Part shown: positions 52,123 to 61,550 of the stretch, piece after piece
How positions within the stretch are numbered: position 1 is the first letter of the stretch
Layout: each line of letters starts with the position of its first letter
Assembly: GCF_024806835.1 (NCBI RefSeq)
Contig: NZ_JANTYU010000002.1
Location: 592,138 to 656,137, forward strand
Source: Xanthomonas sp. 3793
GTDB taxonomy: Bacteria > Pseudomonadota > Gammaproteobacteria > Xanthomonadales > Xanthomonadaceae
Direction of reading: 5' to 3'
DNA length: 64,000 nucleotides
Made by a program: the position numbers and the translations under genes
The notes under the pieces: generated by a model
The model's database searches: none
The model's input: the letters and a program-made list of their open reading frames with translations, nothing else
What the model was told of the DNA's origin: nothing

Positions 52123-53540
52123 GAACATTGCTTGGCGCGGCGTTGGCCGCGTTGGTGCTCAGCGGTTGCGCGGTGGGGCCCGATTACCGGCCCGACCCGC
52201 CGCCGCCGGTCACGCTGCAGGGCGCGCAGGATGCCGCGTTCAGCGCACAATCCCCGGTCGGCAACTGGTGGTCGCAGTTCGACGACCCGGTGCTGGAGCA
52301 GCTGGTGCGCGATGCCTTGTTCGCCAACCACGATCTGCGCATTGCGGTGTCGCGGGTGAAGCAGGCGCGTGCGGTCTTCGTGGAGCGTCGTCTCGACCAG
52401 GCCCCGCACATCACCGCCCAGGGCAGCTTCGATCGACGCGAGCAGCAGCAGGTGATCGCCGGCAATCAGCGCTTCCTCACCGAGCAGACCACCCTGGGCC
52501 TGGATGCGGCCTGGGAGCTGGATCTGTTCGGCCGCCAGCGCCGCGCCTCTGAAGCGGCGCGCGCCGATCTGGACGCCGAGCAGGCCAGCCTGCAGGACGT
52601 ACAGGTCACGGTCGCTGCCGAAGTGGCGCGCAATTACTTCCAATTGCGCGGCACCCAGAAGCAGCTCGATGTCTCCAAGCGCACCCTGACCAACCTGCGC
52701 GACACCCAGAAGCTGACGCAGACGCGTTGGGATCTGGGTGCCGGCAGCGAGCTGGATGTGCAGAGCAGCCTGGCGCGGTTGAAGGCGATCGAGGCGGATA
52801 TTCCGTTGCTGGAAACTGCCGAGGCGCAATACCGGCACCGGCTTGCCGTATTGCTTGGCCAACAGCCGAATGCGCTGGACGCCACTCTGGTCGCACGCGC
52901 CATGCCGGCATTCGCGCACCCGTTGCCGTTGGGCGATACCGCCGGATTGCTGCGTCAACGTCCGGACGTGCGCAGTGCCGAACGCCGTCTGGCCGCAGCC
53001 ACCGCGCAGGTCGGCGTGGCCACGGCCGATCTGTTCCCGCGCATCAGCGTCAGCGGTTTTGTCGGCTTTCTGTCCGGCGATGCGGCCAGGCTGACCCAGG
53101 GCAATGCGAAGGCCTGGTCGGTCACCCCGTCGATCAGCTGGGCCGCGTTCGACTTCGGTACCGTGCGTGCACGCCTGCGTGCCAGCAAGGCGCAGGCCGA
53201 CGGTGCGTTGGCGCAGTACCAGCAAGCGGTCTTGCTGGCACTGGAAGACACCGAAAACGCCTTGATCGGCTATGGGCGTCAGCAGGCGCGCCTGGCGATC
53301 GTGGTCGACCAGGCCAATGCGGCGCGGCGTGCCGAACAGCTGGCGCAGATCCGCTACCGCGAGGGCTCGGAAGACTTCCTGACCTTGCTGGATGCACAGC
53401 GCACTCAGCTGGCGGCAGACGATGCGTTGGCGCAGGCCGAGGCGGCAGTCAATGTCGGCGTGGTCGGCGTGTACAAGGCCTTGGGCGGCTGGAAGCAGGG
53501 CGAAGCCCCCGCCGCACCGGTGGCCGTGGTCAATCGTTGA
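52116..53540 (+). CDS. smeX: RND efflux outer-membrane factor (SmeX/OprN-like)
   Basis: Outer-membrane channel lipoprotein, 474 residues, with lipobox LSGC (Cys18) and CAVGPDYRPD as in NodT-family proteins. The repeated helix-strand pattern of TolC folds follows, with WWSQFDDPVL near residue 50 and ARTLT/ALED-type coiled helices; GLLRQRPDVRSAERRLAAATAQVG and the long alpha helices are typical. It starts inside the end of the preceding gene, so translation is coupled. Confidence 0.93.
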   Translation: MVRTLLGAALAALVLSGCAVGPDYRPDPPPPVTLQGAQDAAFSAQSPVGNWWSQFDDPVLEQLVRDALFANHDLRIAVSRVKQARAVFVERRLDQAPHITAQGSFDRREQQQVIAGNQRFLTEQTTLGLDAAWELDLFGRQRRASEAARADLDAEQASLQDVQVTVAAEVARNYFQLRGTQKQLDVSKRTLTNLRDTQKLTQTRWDLGAGSELDVQSSLARLKAIEADIPLLETAEAQYRHRLAVLLGQQPNALDATLVARAMPAFAHPLPLGDTAGLLRQRPDVRSAERRLAAATAQVGVATADLFPRISVSGFVGFLSGDAARLTQGNAKAWSVTPSISWAAFDFGTVRARLRASKAQADGALAQYQQAVLLALEDTENALIGYGRQQARLAIVVDQANAARRAEQLAQIRYREGSEDFLTLLDAQRTQLAADDALAQAEAAVNVGVVGVYKALGGWKQGEAPAAPVAVVNR

Positions 53541-53549
53541 CCGATGGAC

Positions 53550-53571
53550 GGGGCGGCCGTTGGGTCGCCCC
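53550..53571 (+). terminator. Weak terminator-like hairpin
   Basis: GGGGCG (53550-53555) pairs with CGCCCC (53566-53571), just after the smeX stop. There is no U-run, so it may only protect the end of the mRNA. Confidence 0.3.
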
Positions 53572-53625
53572 GCCTGGCAGAAGGGCGTGGTTCCTGATGT
53601 TGCGATCCAGCCCGCAGCGCTGCGC

Positions 53626-54600
53626 TCAGTCGGCAACCCGCACGCTGTCGCGGCCGCTGTTCTTGGCCAGGTACAGTGCTGCATCGGCACGCGAAAACCA
53701 GTCTTGCCAATGGGTTTCGCCATCGTGGCGCGCAGCGCCCAGCGAGACCGTGATGCGCCCGCCCGGGCCGCGCAATCCACTGCGGATCACCTTGCGCAAG
53801 CGCTCGGTGGCCGCTTCCAGTTCCGCTAGCGAACCTGCGCGCAGCAGTACCACGAATTCTTCGCCGCCGAACCGGAACACCTGATGCGGCTCGCGCACTT
53901 CGTAGCGCAGGATGGTCGCCAGATCCGACAGCGCCGCATCGCCGGCGGCATGTCCGTACAGATCGTTGACCTCCTTGAAATGATCCAGGTCCAGGATGAT
54001 CAGGCTGTTGAGCCGGTCCTGCGGTTGGCGCTGATCGATCTGGTGGGTCAGCGCGCGTTCCAGCATGCGTCGGTTGGGCAAGCCGGTCAGTGCATCCAGC
54101 GAGGCCAGCTCTTCCAGGTGCACGCGGTCGTCCTGCATGCGTAGCGAGAACGAATATCCCACCGCCAGCGTCACCAAGGTCACCACTACGGTCGACACCC
54201 CCTGGCCGGGGCTGACGATCAAGCCGGGCAGGAACAGCAATGCCGCCATCAACGGCAGGCTCAGCAACACCGCACGCTGCGGCCCGCACAAAAAATAATT
54301 GGTTGCCAATACCGGAAACAGCCAGGGCAGGGCGCCATCGCCCCCGGTCCAGCAAGCCACCAGGCAGCCGGCGACATTGATCGACGCCAGCCAGACACCG
54401 CCGGCAGCGGTGCGTTCGGCCGCGCGCATCTTCCAGCCGCGCCAGATCGCCAGCATGCCCAGCGCTGCGGTGATCAGGCACGCAATCGCCTGGCCGGTCA
54501 TGGCCAGATACACCGCATAGAGGCAAAGCAACAGCGCGGTGATTGGCCCAAGCATCTTGACGATGCCGAGGCGGAAATCCCGCCGCAGGTGGAGGATCAC
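53626..54600 (-). CDS. Membrane diguanylate cyclase (GGEEF) without I-site
   Basis: A 324-residue c-di-GMP synthase. After a short basic N-terminus, five or six membrane helices (about 17-165) form a sensor module of unknown ligand, then a GGDEF domain starts near DALTGLPNRRML; the signature reads GGEEF (245-249). The residues five positions before it are REPH, so the inhibitory RxxD site is lost and feedback inhibition is unlikely. GTG 54600 was taken because it starts LHLRRDFRLGIVK; ATG 54555 (MLGPIT) is a shorter alternative. Confidence 0.85.
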   Translation of the reverse strand: MILHLRRDFRLGIVKMLGPITALLLCLYAVYLAMTGQAIACLITAALGMLAIWRGWKMRAAERTAAGGVWLASINVAGCLVACWTGGDGALPWLFPVLATNYFLCGPQRAVLLSLPLMAALLFLPGLIVSPGQGVSTVVVTLVTLAVGYSFSLRMQDDRVHLEELASLDALTGLPNRRMLERALTHQIDQRQPQDRLNSLIILDLDHFKEVNDLYGHAAGDAALSDLATILRYEVREPHQVFRFGGEEFVVLLRAGSLAELEAATERLRKVIRSGLRGPGGRITVSLGAARHDGETHWQDWFSRADAALYLAKNSGRDSVRVAD

Positions 54601-54766
54601 AGGCAAGGTTCTGTCGGAGTCGGCATCATTATCGGCCGGCCTGTGCGAAAGTTGAGCATGCAGCCGCCGCTGCAGCGGGTAGGAAAATGAAGCGTTGCAT
54701 GGCAAGGCTTCGCGCGTCCTTGACGGCCTTGCCGCAACCGTAACGGCTTTGATGCCGGAGCCTGTT

Positions 54767-54994
54767 ATGCCTACACGCAAAGAGCTCGAGACGCGCCTGG
54801 ACGCGTTGCAGGACGAACTGCCGCAACTGTCTGCCGATGAGGATGCGGATTTTGACTATCTGGATTTCCAGGCACGCGCCGAAGCGGTGCTGCGCAGCGC
54901 CGACCCCGAAGATGCGGCCTATGTGCGTACCCGCGTCGACGGCATGCTGGCTGGCGCCGGTCTTATTCCCACCGACGAAGAGGGACGCGGCTGA
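54767..54994 (+). CDS. Small acidic hypothetical protein (75 aa)
   Basis: Starts MPTRKELETRLDALQDELPQ and is rich in Asp, Glu and Ala, with a likely helix throughout. GGAG lies six bases before ATG 54767, a good ribosome-binding site. It is divergent from the adjacent diguanylate cyclase gene. I recognise no family; a similar short 'DEDADFDYLDFQARAEAVL' helix appears in hypothetical proteins of relatives. Confidence 0.65.
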   Translation: MPTRKELETRLDALQDELPQLSADEDADFDYLDFQARAEAVLRSADPEDAAYVRTRVDGMLAGAGLIPTDEEGRG

Positions 54995-55248
54995 CGGTGA
55001 TGCTGCGCTGCTCGAAGCCGGATGATGCGGGTAGCAAACGCGGTGAACGCCAATCTCGGCGCGGTGAGCTGGCTGCAACCCACCAGCGCAGCGGTACCCA
55101 GCAACGGCCGGGCTCGATCTGTCGCAGACCGATATAAGTGAAATTGCATAGTTGCGCCTGGATCGCCAAGCGGTTAGCGACCAGTGGCGCCTGGCCGGCG
55201 GTCTGGCCAAGCGCATCAAGGCCAGGTTCGCGACGTCTCTTGCTGCCT

Positions 55249-56979
55249 TCAGGGCTGCTGCGCACAGTCGGCGTTCGCAGCGTCCGGTGCGCTGACCACC
55301 TGATTGCGGCCGGCCTGCTTGGCCCGGTACAAGGCCTCGTCCGCGCGCCGCAGCAGTTGCGCCGCAGTGCCCGCGTGTTCGGGAAAGCTCGCTGCGCCAA
55401 ACGAGGCGGTGATCTTCGGCAGCGATACGCCATCGGCCATTACCTGCAAGGCCTCGATCCCGGCGCGCAGCTTCTCCGCCATCCTGCGCGCAGTTGCCAG
55501 ATCCACTTCCGGCAGGATGATCGTCAATTCTTCGCCGCCGTAGCGGCAGCAGATATCTTCGCCGCGGGTCTGCGTCAGCAACAGTTCGCCGATGGCCGCC
55601 AACACGCGGTCGCCGCCACTATGCCCATGCAGATCGTTGAAGCGCTTGAAGTGGTCGACGTCCAGCATCAGCACCGACAACGGCTGCTCGCGGCGCGTAC
55701 AGCGCGCCAGTTCGTGATTGAGCGCTTCTTCCAGATAGCGGCGGTTGTACAGGCCGGTCAGTGGATCGCGGATCGATTGCTGACGCAGCGTTTCGCGCAG
55801 ACGCAGGCTATGCAGCGCCAGCGAGAGTTGTTCGGCCGCCGCTTCGGCAACGGTCAGTGAGCTCAGACCACCTGGCTGGTCGCTGCGCAGCGCCAACATG
55901 CCCAGTTGCGTGCCTTGAGCCGACAACGGAATGCACACCGTGCTGGCGTGCGTCGGAAGATTGGCGTCGGCATGGCGACACAGCATGCCCTGGCTGGCAT
56001 CTTCCACCACGTGCGTACGATCGCGGCGCAGCGCCCAGCACGTCTCCGGCGCGATGCTTGCGCTGTCGCCGTCGGCCATCGCGCCCCACGCCACGACCTG
56101 CTCGGCGCGATCGCGCGATGCGCGCAGCAGATATACCGCGCCGGCTGCGCCGGGGATCAGCGGCGCAATCGTGCGTGCGGTGATTTCCAGTGCTTCTTCG
56201 GCGTCGCGGCAGTTCTGCAGCAGTCCCGAGTAGCGTGCCAGCGCTTCCAGTCCCGCAGAGGTTCGCTCCAGCGCCGCAAAGGATTCGACCAACCGCTCGC
56301 TGGTATGGCTGGCATCGTCCTCGGCGCGCACGCGGCGTTGCAGCTCGCGCGCCAGCAAGCGGTAGGCCAGCAGCATCACCAGCAGCCCGCTGACGATGCC
56401 GATCACGGTCATCCGCAGCACCCACTGCGCACTGAGTGCATTGGCCTGCGTCCGCTTCACCAGTTGATGACGTTCCAGCTCGGTCATGATCTGCACCTGG
56501 CGCCGCAATGCCGAAGAGGTCTGGAACACGCCGCGCGCGATCGACCCGCGCGCGCCTTCCAGCCCATGGCTACGGTAGTTGAGCAGCAGATCGTTGATCT
56601 GCACCAGTCGCGTGTTCACCAATCGGTTGAGCTCACGCGCATTGCGGCCCTGTACCGGGTTGTCCTGTACCAGCGCCTCCAGCCGCACGATGCGCTCGGG
56701 CAGGCGCCCGATCGCGTCGGCATAGACGCCCAGGAACGCCTCGTTGTCGGTCAGCACGTAGCCACGTACCGACGACTCCGCCGACAGCAGCCCGGCCTGG
56801 ATTTCGTCGATGCCCGCGAGGACCTCCTGTGTATGCGTGACCCAGCCCGCATCGGCCAGCGAGCGCTGCGTGGTGAAGTAGCCGCCGATGCCGATCACCA
56901 CGAAGATGGCCCCGCCCAGCAGCAGCGCTCCGGCTGCATGACGTTTTGCTTGTTTGGTCAACACCGTGTTCCCCAACAC
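55249..56979 (-). CDS. Diguanylate cyclase with CHASE3 and GAF domains
   Basis: A 576-residue signalling protein. An N-terminal membrane helix, a CHASE3-type extracytoplasmic helical domain (about 45-180, ESSVRGYVLTDNEAFL) and a second helix are followed by a HAMP-like linker, a GAF domain (about 235-390) and a GGDEF domain with GGEEL (481-485). The motif RGED (472-475) is exactly five residues before it, so product inhibition is likely. The GTG at 56979 is uncertain; in-frame GTG 56964 is possible. Confidence 0.85.
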   Translation of the reverse strand: MLGNTVLTKQAKRHAAGALLLGGAIFVVIGIGGYFTTQRSLADAGWVTHTQEVLAGIDEIQAGLLSAESSVRGYVLTDNEAFLGVYADAIGRLPERIVRLEALVQDNPVQGRNARELNRLVNTRLVQINDLLLNYRSHGLEGARGSIARGVFQTSSALRRQVQIMTELERHQLVKRTQANALSAQWVLRMTVIGIVSGLLVMLLAYRLLARELQRRVRAEDDASHTSERLVESFAALERTSAGLEALARYSGLLQNCRDAEEALEITARTIAPLIPGAAGAVYLLRASRDRAEQVVAWGAMADGDSASIAPETCWALRRDRTHVVEDASQGMLCRHADANLPTHASTVCIPLSAQGTQLGMLALRSDQPGGLSSLTVAEAAAEQLSLALHSLRLRETLRQQSIRDPLTGLYNRRYLEEALNHELARCTRREQPLSVLMLDVDHFKRFNDLHGHSGGDRVLAAIGELLLTQTRGEDICCRYGGEELTIILPEVDLATARRMAEKLRAGIEALQVMADGVSLPKITASFGAASFPEHAGTAAQLLRRADEALYRAKQAGRNQVVSAPDAANADCAQQP

Positions 56980-57075
56980 CGATGGTATGGTCGAGGTCGA
57001 TGCAAGTCGCGTGCCTCAACCGCCCAGTCAGCTGGCAGACGGGGGCGGGACTCGCCGCCGCGATCTTGCGACGGT

Positions 57076-57360
57076 ATGCTCATCACGCACCGCAGAGCCG
57101 AGCCCAGTTTGGTCATTTTTCTTGGAAACTATCAGCTGATTTGCCATGCGGCCCCAAGCCGTGGCGTCGACGCGACCTGGAGCGCGGACTGGCGTATCGA
57201 ACAGATCGGCATGGGACGGAAAGCGGGCGAACTCGCAGGCGCCACTCTTGCGCGCACGTTTCCCGACCACCGCAGCGCCATGTCTGCCGCGCGCAGCGCC
57301 GGCATGGTGACCCTGGAAGTCATGCACGCCGAAGCGCAACGGCAGCTCGACTACAGCTGA
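57076..57360 (+). CDS. Hypothetical protein (94 aa)
   Basis: Starts MLITHRRAEPSLVIFLGN and ends MHAEAQRQLDYS. It has no signal or membrane region and a mixed alpha/beta look. No ribosome-binding site is visible before ATG 57076, so translation is less certain; the codon use matches its neighbours. It is divergent from the CHASE3 diguanylate cyclase. Confidence 0.5.
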   Translation: MLITHRRAEPSLVIFLGNYQLICHAAPSRGVDATWSADWRIEQIGMGRKAGELAGATLARTFPDHRSAMSAARSAGMVTLEVMHAEAQRQLDYS

Positions 57361-57576
57361 GTCGAACACGGCTTGCATTGGCGCAGACCCAGCCCGCGGA
57401 CAGGCGAGACGACAGCATGGCACCCGATGGCCGGGCAGCGCATCGTGCAAGGTTGCGGCTACGAATCTGCTTGCCTGACCCAACCTTGACCAACCCGGAT
57501 CAGGTGCCGTCATGCTGGCACGCAGTTTGCGTCGCCGGCATCAGGAGCGCTGGGGAGCGCCGTCGGACCACATGCA

Positions 57577-57747
57577 ATGGATGAACCCAACAAGAGTGCC
57601 CTGGTCCTGCTGCAGCAGGAGGCTACCGAGCTGCTCGCACTGTTCGACCAACTCCGCGGCGACCTTCCATCGGCGCGCGCGTGTGATGGCACGACCTGCA
57701 CGTCCACGCCCACCACATCCGAACCGACCGACTGCGTCACTAACTGA
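57577..57747 (+). CDS. Very small hypothetical protein (56 aa)
   Basis: Starts MDEPNKSALVLLQQEATE, then a Thr/Cys-rich end (TTCTSTPTTSEPTDCVTN). GC-rich third positions suggest coding use, yet no ribosome-binding site is at normal distance. It lies between the 94-residue ORF and the ssrA terminator, on the opposite strand to ssrA. Confidence 0.35.
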   Translation: MDEPNKSALVLLQQEATELLALFDQLRGDLPSARACDGTTCTSTPTTSEPTDCVTN

Positions 57748-57813
57748 CGCGGCCGGTAGCGGTGATCGCTGGCGCCTCCCGTGCGAGCTGATTGAGCCGC
57801 AGTATCGTCCATG

Positions 57814-57850
57814 AAAAAGGCCGAGAACCTCTTTCGAGAATTCCCGGCCT
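57814..57850 (-). terminator. Rho-independent terminator of ssrA
   Basis: On the minus strand AGGCCGGGAA pairs with TTCTCGGCCT (one G-U pair), with an inner CTC/GAG stem, followed by five U. It lies 26 bases beyond the tmRNA 3' end. Confidence 0.85.
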
Positions 57851-57876
57851 CAGTCGGCCGTCTTAGGACCGTTGTG

Positions 57877-58273
57877 TGGTGGAGGTGGGCGGAATCGAAC
57901 CGCCGTCCGGAAGCACTCCATCCCCGGCACTACATGCTTATCCCTCCGTTAGATCTCATTCCCAGGCAGCACGGCGGGCAAAGCGCACCTGGAAACCAGC
58001 CTGCTTGATTTAGCCGGTAGCTGACAGGCAGCCACCACCGGCGGTTCCGTGATAATGACCCTACATCTACGAGCACGGGCACAAGTAGTTTCGGGGGTTC
58101 GCCTTAGGCGGCTGTAGAACTACAACTAAAGCCAATTAAGCGGCGATAGCGAAGTCCGAACCGTAGTTGTCGTCGTTGGCAACTAAAAGTTTGCTGCTGG
58201 ATTAACGAGGAAAGCTGCCCCCTCGGCATGCGCCAAGCGACTTCGCGACCCCCGTCGAAACCAGTGCACCCCC
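57877..58273 (-). ncRNA. ssrA: Transfer-messenger RNA (tmRNA)
   Basis: A 397-nt RNA that rescues stalled ribosomes. The 5' end GGGGGTG pairs with CACCTCC before the encoded 3' ACCA, and GGTTTCGACGGGG follows the alanine-tRNA-like start. The mRNA-like part encodes ANDDNYGSDFAIAA (58136-58180), ending TAA after a resume codon GCC, a typical gamma-proteobacterial proteolysis tag. Its partner smpB is 2.7 kb away. Confidence 0.97.
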
Positions 58274-58407
58274 GGGGAAAGCATCAAACGCTGACCAGGC
58301 CAGTGTAGGGATCGGCGCGCCCTGTCACAAGTGGTGAGATGGACAGCGCTTACAGTGGCTTCAGTCCCGTACCGGACCGAACAGTCTGTAAACGAAGGAG
58401 CGAAGCG

Positions 58408-60843
58408 ATGGCGACCGGCAAGCCCCCACGTCCACGTTCGACACGCGCAGCACCGCGCGCTGCCGCTGTACCTGCCAGGCAGCCACACAAGCGCGCACCG
58501 CAGTCAGGCACGCAGGCCGCGGCTGCGGCTCGCGTGCAGGGCAAGGCGCGCACCGTGATCTATATCCACGGCATCGGCAACAAGCCACCGGCCGACGTAT
58601 TGCGGTGTCAGTGGGACAAGGCATTGTTCGGGCGCCCGATGGGCGAGCGCACCCGGTTGGCGTACTGGGTCAACCGCGAGCGGTATCCGGTGGCGGAGCC
58701 CGGCAATTGCGACGGGCGCGATGTGGGGCCGGCGCTCAACCAAAGCGTGCAGCGTGCATTGACGACGCTCGGTCTGGTGCCGGGCGGGCAGGATCTGCAC
58801 GTGCTCGCCGACGCCTTGGCACAGAGCGATCAGGAGCGGGCCGACCTGCATCGCTTGCTGGACGAGCTGGAAAGTACGAGCGCACCCGGCAGCGTGCAGG
58901 CAAAGGGCCCGATCGACGCGATCAACCGGGTGCTGCTGCGGCTGATTTCCGCAGCGCTGCTGCAGGACGTGCACGACCTGTTCTTCGTGCCCGAGCGCGC
59001 GGCGTCGATGCGCGACAGTCTGACGCAGCGGCTGCGTGCGGGAGGCGGGCCGTTCGTGGTGGTCGCGCATAGCCAGGGTTCGATGATCGCCTACGACGTG
59101 CTGCGCCAGCTCGAGGCGGCCGACTGCGAGGTGACGTTGTTCCTGACCCTGGGATCGCCGCTCGGGTTGCCGCAGGTGCGCAGCATGTTCAAGCGCTGGA
59201 CCGGCACCCGCAAGCTGCCGTTCCCTGCATGCGTGCGGCAGTGGATCAACGTCGCCGAGACGCGCGACCCGATCGCGCTGGACGCCGATCTCACCGACGA
59301 CATCGCCAACGCGAAGGGGCGTTTCGAAAACATTGCCGGCGCGCGGATCAATCCCGACTGGCAGCACAACGCGCATTCGGGCTCGGGTTATCTGTCGATC
59401 CCGCAGGTGCGCGCAGCGGTGCGGCAAGCGGTGGGCGTGGGCTTCGACCAGCCGGTGTCCAATGCGGTGTTGATCAAGGACCTCAGCGAGCAGCTCGAAG
59501 CGCACGGCCCCGAGCATCGGCATGAAGTCCTGATCGAACTGGACCGGCGGCTCGCCGGCAACGATCCGGCCGGTGTGCGGGCAGTGCTGATACGCCATCT
59601 GCGCGAGGTCGCTGCGCGCAGCACCGGCCTGCAGGGCGACGCGCTGGATGAGGCGATCGAATTGGAAGATGGCTTGCAGCGCTTCGTATCGGCGCGGTTG
59701 ACCCGCTTCGAAATCGAATCGCTGCAGGGCCGCTATCGTGCGCTGGGGTTTCGCCGGGTGTGGCGCGATGCCGGCAAGCGCGCGCTGATCCACATCTCCG
59801 GCAACGTGCTGCATGCCGACGCAGCACGCAATGCCTATCGGGCGCGCGGGCAGCAGATCGGCTGGGCAGTGCTGGATACCGGTATCGCCGCCAGCCATCC
59901 GCATTTCTTCGTCAAAGGCCAGCGCGACAACGTGGTGGCGCAATGGGATTGCACGCGGCGCGGTGCGCCCAGGCAATTGACGCGCGCCGATGGCGATGCG
60001 TTTGCCCGGCTCGATCGGCACGGCCACGGCACCCACATCGCCGGGATCATTGCCGGCCATTGCCAGGCAACGCTGCCGGATGCGCAGGGCAAGCCTGGTC
60101 CGCCGCTGGAATTTGCCGGCATGGCGCCGGATGCGCAGCTGTATGGCTTCAAGGTGCTGGACGACGCCGGCGATGGGCGCGATTCGTGGATGATCAAGGC
60201 AGTGCAGCAGGTGGCTGCCATCAACGAGCGCGCAGGCGAGCTGGTCATCCACGGAGTGAACCTGAGCCTGGGCGGCTATTTCGACCCGGAAAGCTACGGC
60301 TGTGGCTTTACACCGCTGTGCAACGAGTTGCGCCGGCTATGGCGACAGGGCGTACTGGTGGTGGTGGCTGCCGGTAACGAAGGGCTGGCCTGGTTGATGG
60401 GCAAGGATGGGGATGCCTACCCGGCCAACATGGATCTGTCGATCAGCGACCCCGGCAATCTGGAAGAGGCTATCGTGGTCGGCTCGGTGCACAAGAGCAG
60501 CCCGCACAATTACGGCGTGTCGTATTTTTCCTCGCGCGGGCCCACCGCCGACGGCCGCGGCAAGCCCGACGTGGTGGCGCCGGGCGAAAAGATCGTCTCG
60601 ACGTATTACGACTTCGATCCGAAAGATCCGGCAAGCCTGATGGTGGAAATGAGCGGCACCAGCATGGCTGCGCCGCATGTCTCCGGCGTGCTGGCCGGCT
60701 TTCTGTCGGCACGCCGCGAGTTCATCGGCTTTCCGGACCGGGTCAAGCAGCTGATGCTCGACACCTGCACCGATCTGCAACGCGACCGCTACGTGCAGGG
60801 CAGGGGGGTGCCGAATTTGATGCGGATGCTTGGAGCCACGTGA
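58408..60843 (+). CDS. Alpha/beta-hydrolase-subtilisin (S8) fusion protein
   Basis: An 811-residue two-enzyme protein. Residues 1-45 are basic and Ala/Pro/Arg-rich; no signal peptide or membrane helix is seen. An alpha/beta-hydrolase domain (about 47-330) has YIHGIGNKP (oxyanion loop) and AHSQGS with nucleophile Ser222, as in lipases. After a helical linker, a full subtilisin domain has LDTG (Asp490), HGHGTH (His540), AAGNEG (Asn657) and GTSMAAP (Ser752). All triad residues are present, so both halves could be active. AAGGAG seven bases before ATG 58408 fixes the start. I know no characterised protein of this exact build. It sits between ssrA and smpB. Confidence 0.88.
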   Translation: MATGKPPRPRSTRAAPRAAAVPARQPHKRAPQSGTQAAAAARVQGKARTVIYIHGIGNKPPADVLRCQWDKALFGRPMGERTRLAYWVNRERYPVAEPGNCDGRDVGPALNQSVQRALTTLGLVPGGQDLHVLADALAQSDQERADLHRLLDELESTSAPGSVQAKGPIDAINRVLLRLISAALLQDVHDLFFVPERAASMRDSLTQRLRAGGGPFVVVAHSQGSMIAYDVLRQLEAADCEVTLFLTLGSPLGLPQVRSMFKRWTGTRKLPFPACVRQWINVAETRDPIALDADLTDDIANAKGRFENIAGARINPDWQHNAHSGSGYLSIPQVRAAVRQAVGVGFDQPVSNAVLIKDLSEQLEAHGPEHRHEVLIELDRRLAGNDPAGVRAVLIRHLREVAARSTGLQGDALDEAIELEDGLQRFVSARLTRFEIESLQGRYRALGFRRVWRDAGKRALIHISGNVLHADAARNAYRARGQQIGWAVLDTGIAASHPHFFVKGQRDNVVAQWDCTRRGAPRQLTRADGDAFARLDRHGHGTHIAGIIAGHCQATLPDAQGKPGPPLEFAGMAPDAQLYGFKVLDDAGDGRDSWMIKAVQQVAAINERAGELVIHGVNLSLGGYFDPESYGCGFTPLCNELRRLWRQGVLVVVAAGNEGLAWLMGKDGDAYPANMDLSISDPGNLEEAIVVGSVHKSSPHNYGVSYFSSRGPTADGRGKPDVVAPGEKIVSTYYDFDPKDPASLMVEMSGTSMAAPHVSGVLAGFLSARREFIGFPDRVKQLMLDTCTDLQRDRYVQGRGVPNLMRMLGAT

Positions 60844-60986
60844 TTCGGGAGTCGGGATTGGGGATTGGCAAGAGCAGCAAGCCCGCGCCTTGCCTTGGTA
60901 CTAAATGGATCGCAAGCCAGCGGCGCGCCAGTTCATGCACAACTGCTGTAACGAATCCCTAATTACTAATCCCCAATCCCCGCCCC
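60842..60986. repeat. Repeat of the GGGAGTCGGGATTGGGGATT family
   Basis: Begins at the stop of the hydrolase-protease gene with ATTCGGGAGTCGGGATTGGG and ends with AATCCCCAATCCCCGCCCC just before the smpB 3' end, so the element is palindromic at its ends. It is related to the element at 19571-19690. Confidence 0.65.
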
Positions 60987-61490
60987 TCAGGCATCTCGAT
61001 TGTGCCGCCGCATCACGCGCTGCTTGTCGCGCTGCCAGTCGCGGTCCTTGGCGGCGTCGCGCTTGTCGTGATTCTGCTTGCCCTTGGCGAGCGCAATTTC
61101 CAGCTTGACCTTGTTGCTGCTCCAGTACAGGGCGGTGGGCACCAGGGTGTAGCCTTCGCGCTCCACGCGGGTAAGCACCTTGTCGATTTCGCTCCGGTGC
61201 AGCAGCAACTTGCGGTCGCGACGCTCCACCGGCACGGTGTGGGTGGAGGCCTGGATCAGCGGGGTGATCTGCGCGCCGATCAGGTAGATCTCGCCGGAGC
61301 GCACATACGCATAGCCGTCCACGATATTGGCGCGGCCGGCGCGGATCGCCTTGATCTCCCAGCCCTGCAACGCCAGGCCGGCTTCGTAGCGCTCTTCCAG
61401 GTGGTATTCGTGGCGCGCACGCTTGTTCAGCGCGATGGTTTTCGTGGCCTTCGCGCCGTTTGCTTTATCCTTGGTTGGTTTCTTGCTCAT
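60987..61490 (-). CDS. smpB: SsrA-binding protein SmpB
   Basis: Partner of tmRNA in ribosome rescue. The 167-residue protein has the SmpB barrel with NKRARHEYHLEERYEAGLAL, GWEIKAIRAGRANIVDGYA and LTRVEREGYTLVPTALYW, and a basic C-terminal tail ending WQRDKQRVMRRHNRDA. It carries a Lys-rich N-terminal extension of about 18 residues (TKDKANGAKATK). It lies divergent from ratA, 60 bases away. Confidence 0.96.
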   Translation of the reverse strand: MSKKPTKDKANGAKATKTIALNKRARHEYHLEERYEAGLALQGWEIKAIRAGRANIVDGYAYVRSGEIYLIGAQITPLIQASTHTVPVERRDRKLLLHRSEIDKVLTRVEREGYTLVPTALYWSSNKVKLEIALAKGKQNHDKRDAAKDRDWQRDKQRVMRRHNRDA

Positions 61491-61550
61491 GACGCCATTG
61501 TCGCCGATTCGGTGTCGTCAAACGATCTTCCGTCTTTCACAAGTTAGCGA

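Noticed and set aside
57811..58008. Plus-strand ORF across the ssrA 3' half
   Set aside because: The sequence is the tmRNA gene on the other strand; the translated peptide resembles the spurious ORFs seen over tRNA-like sequences.
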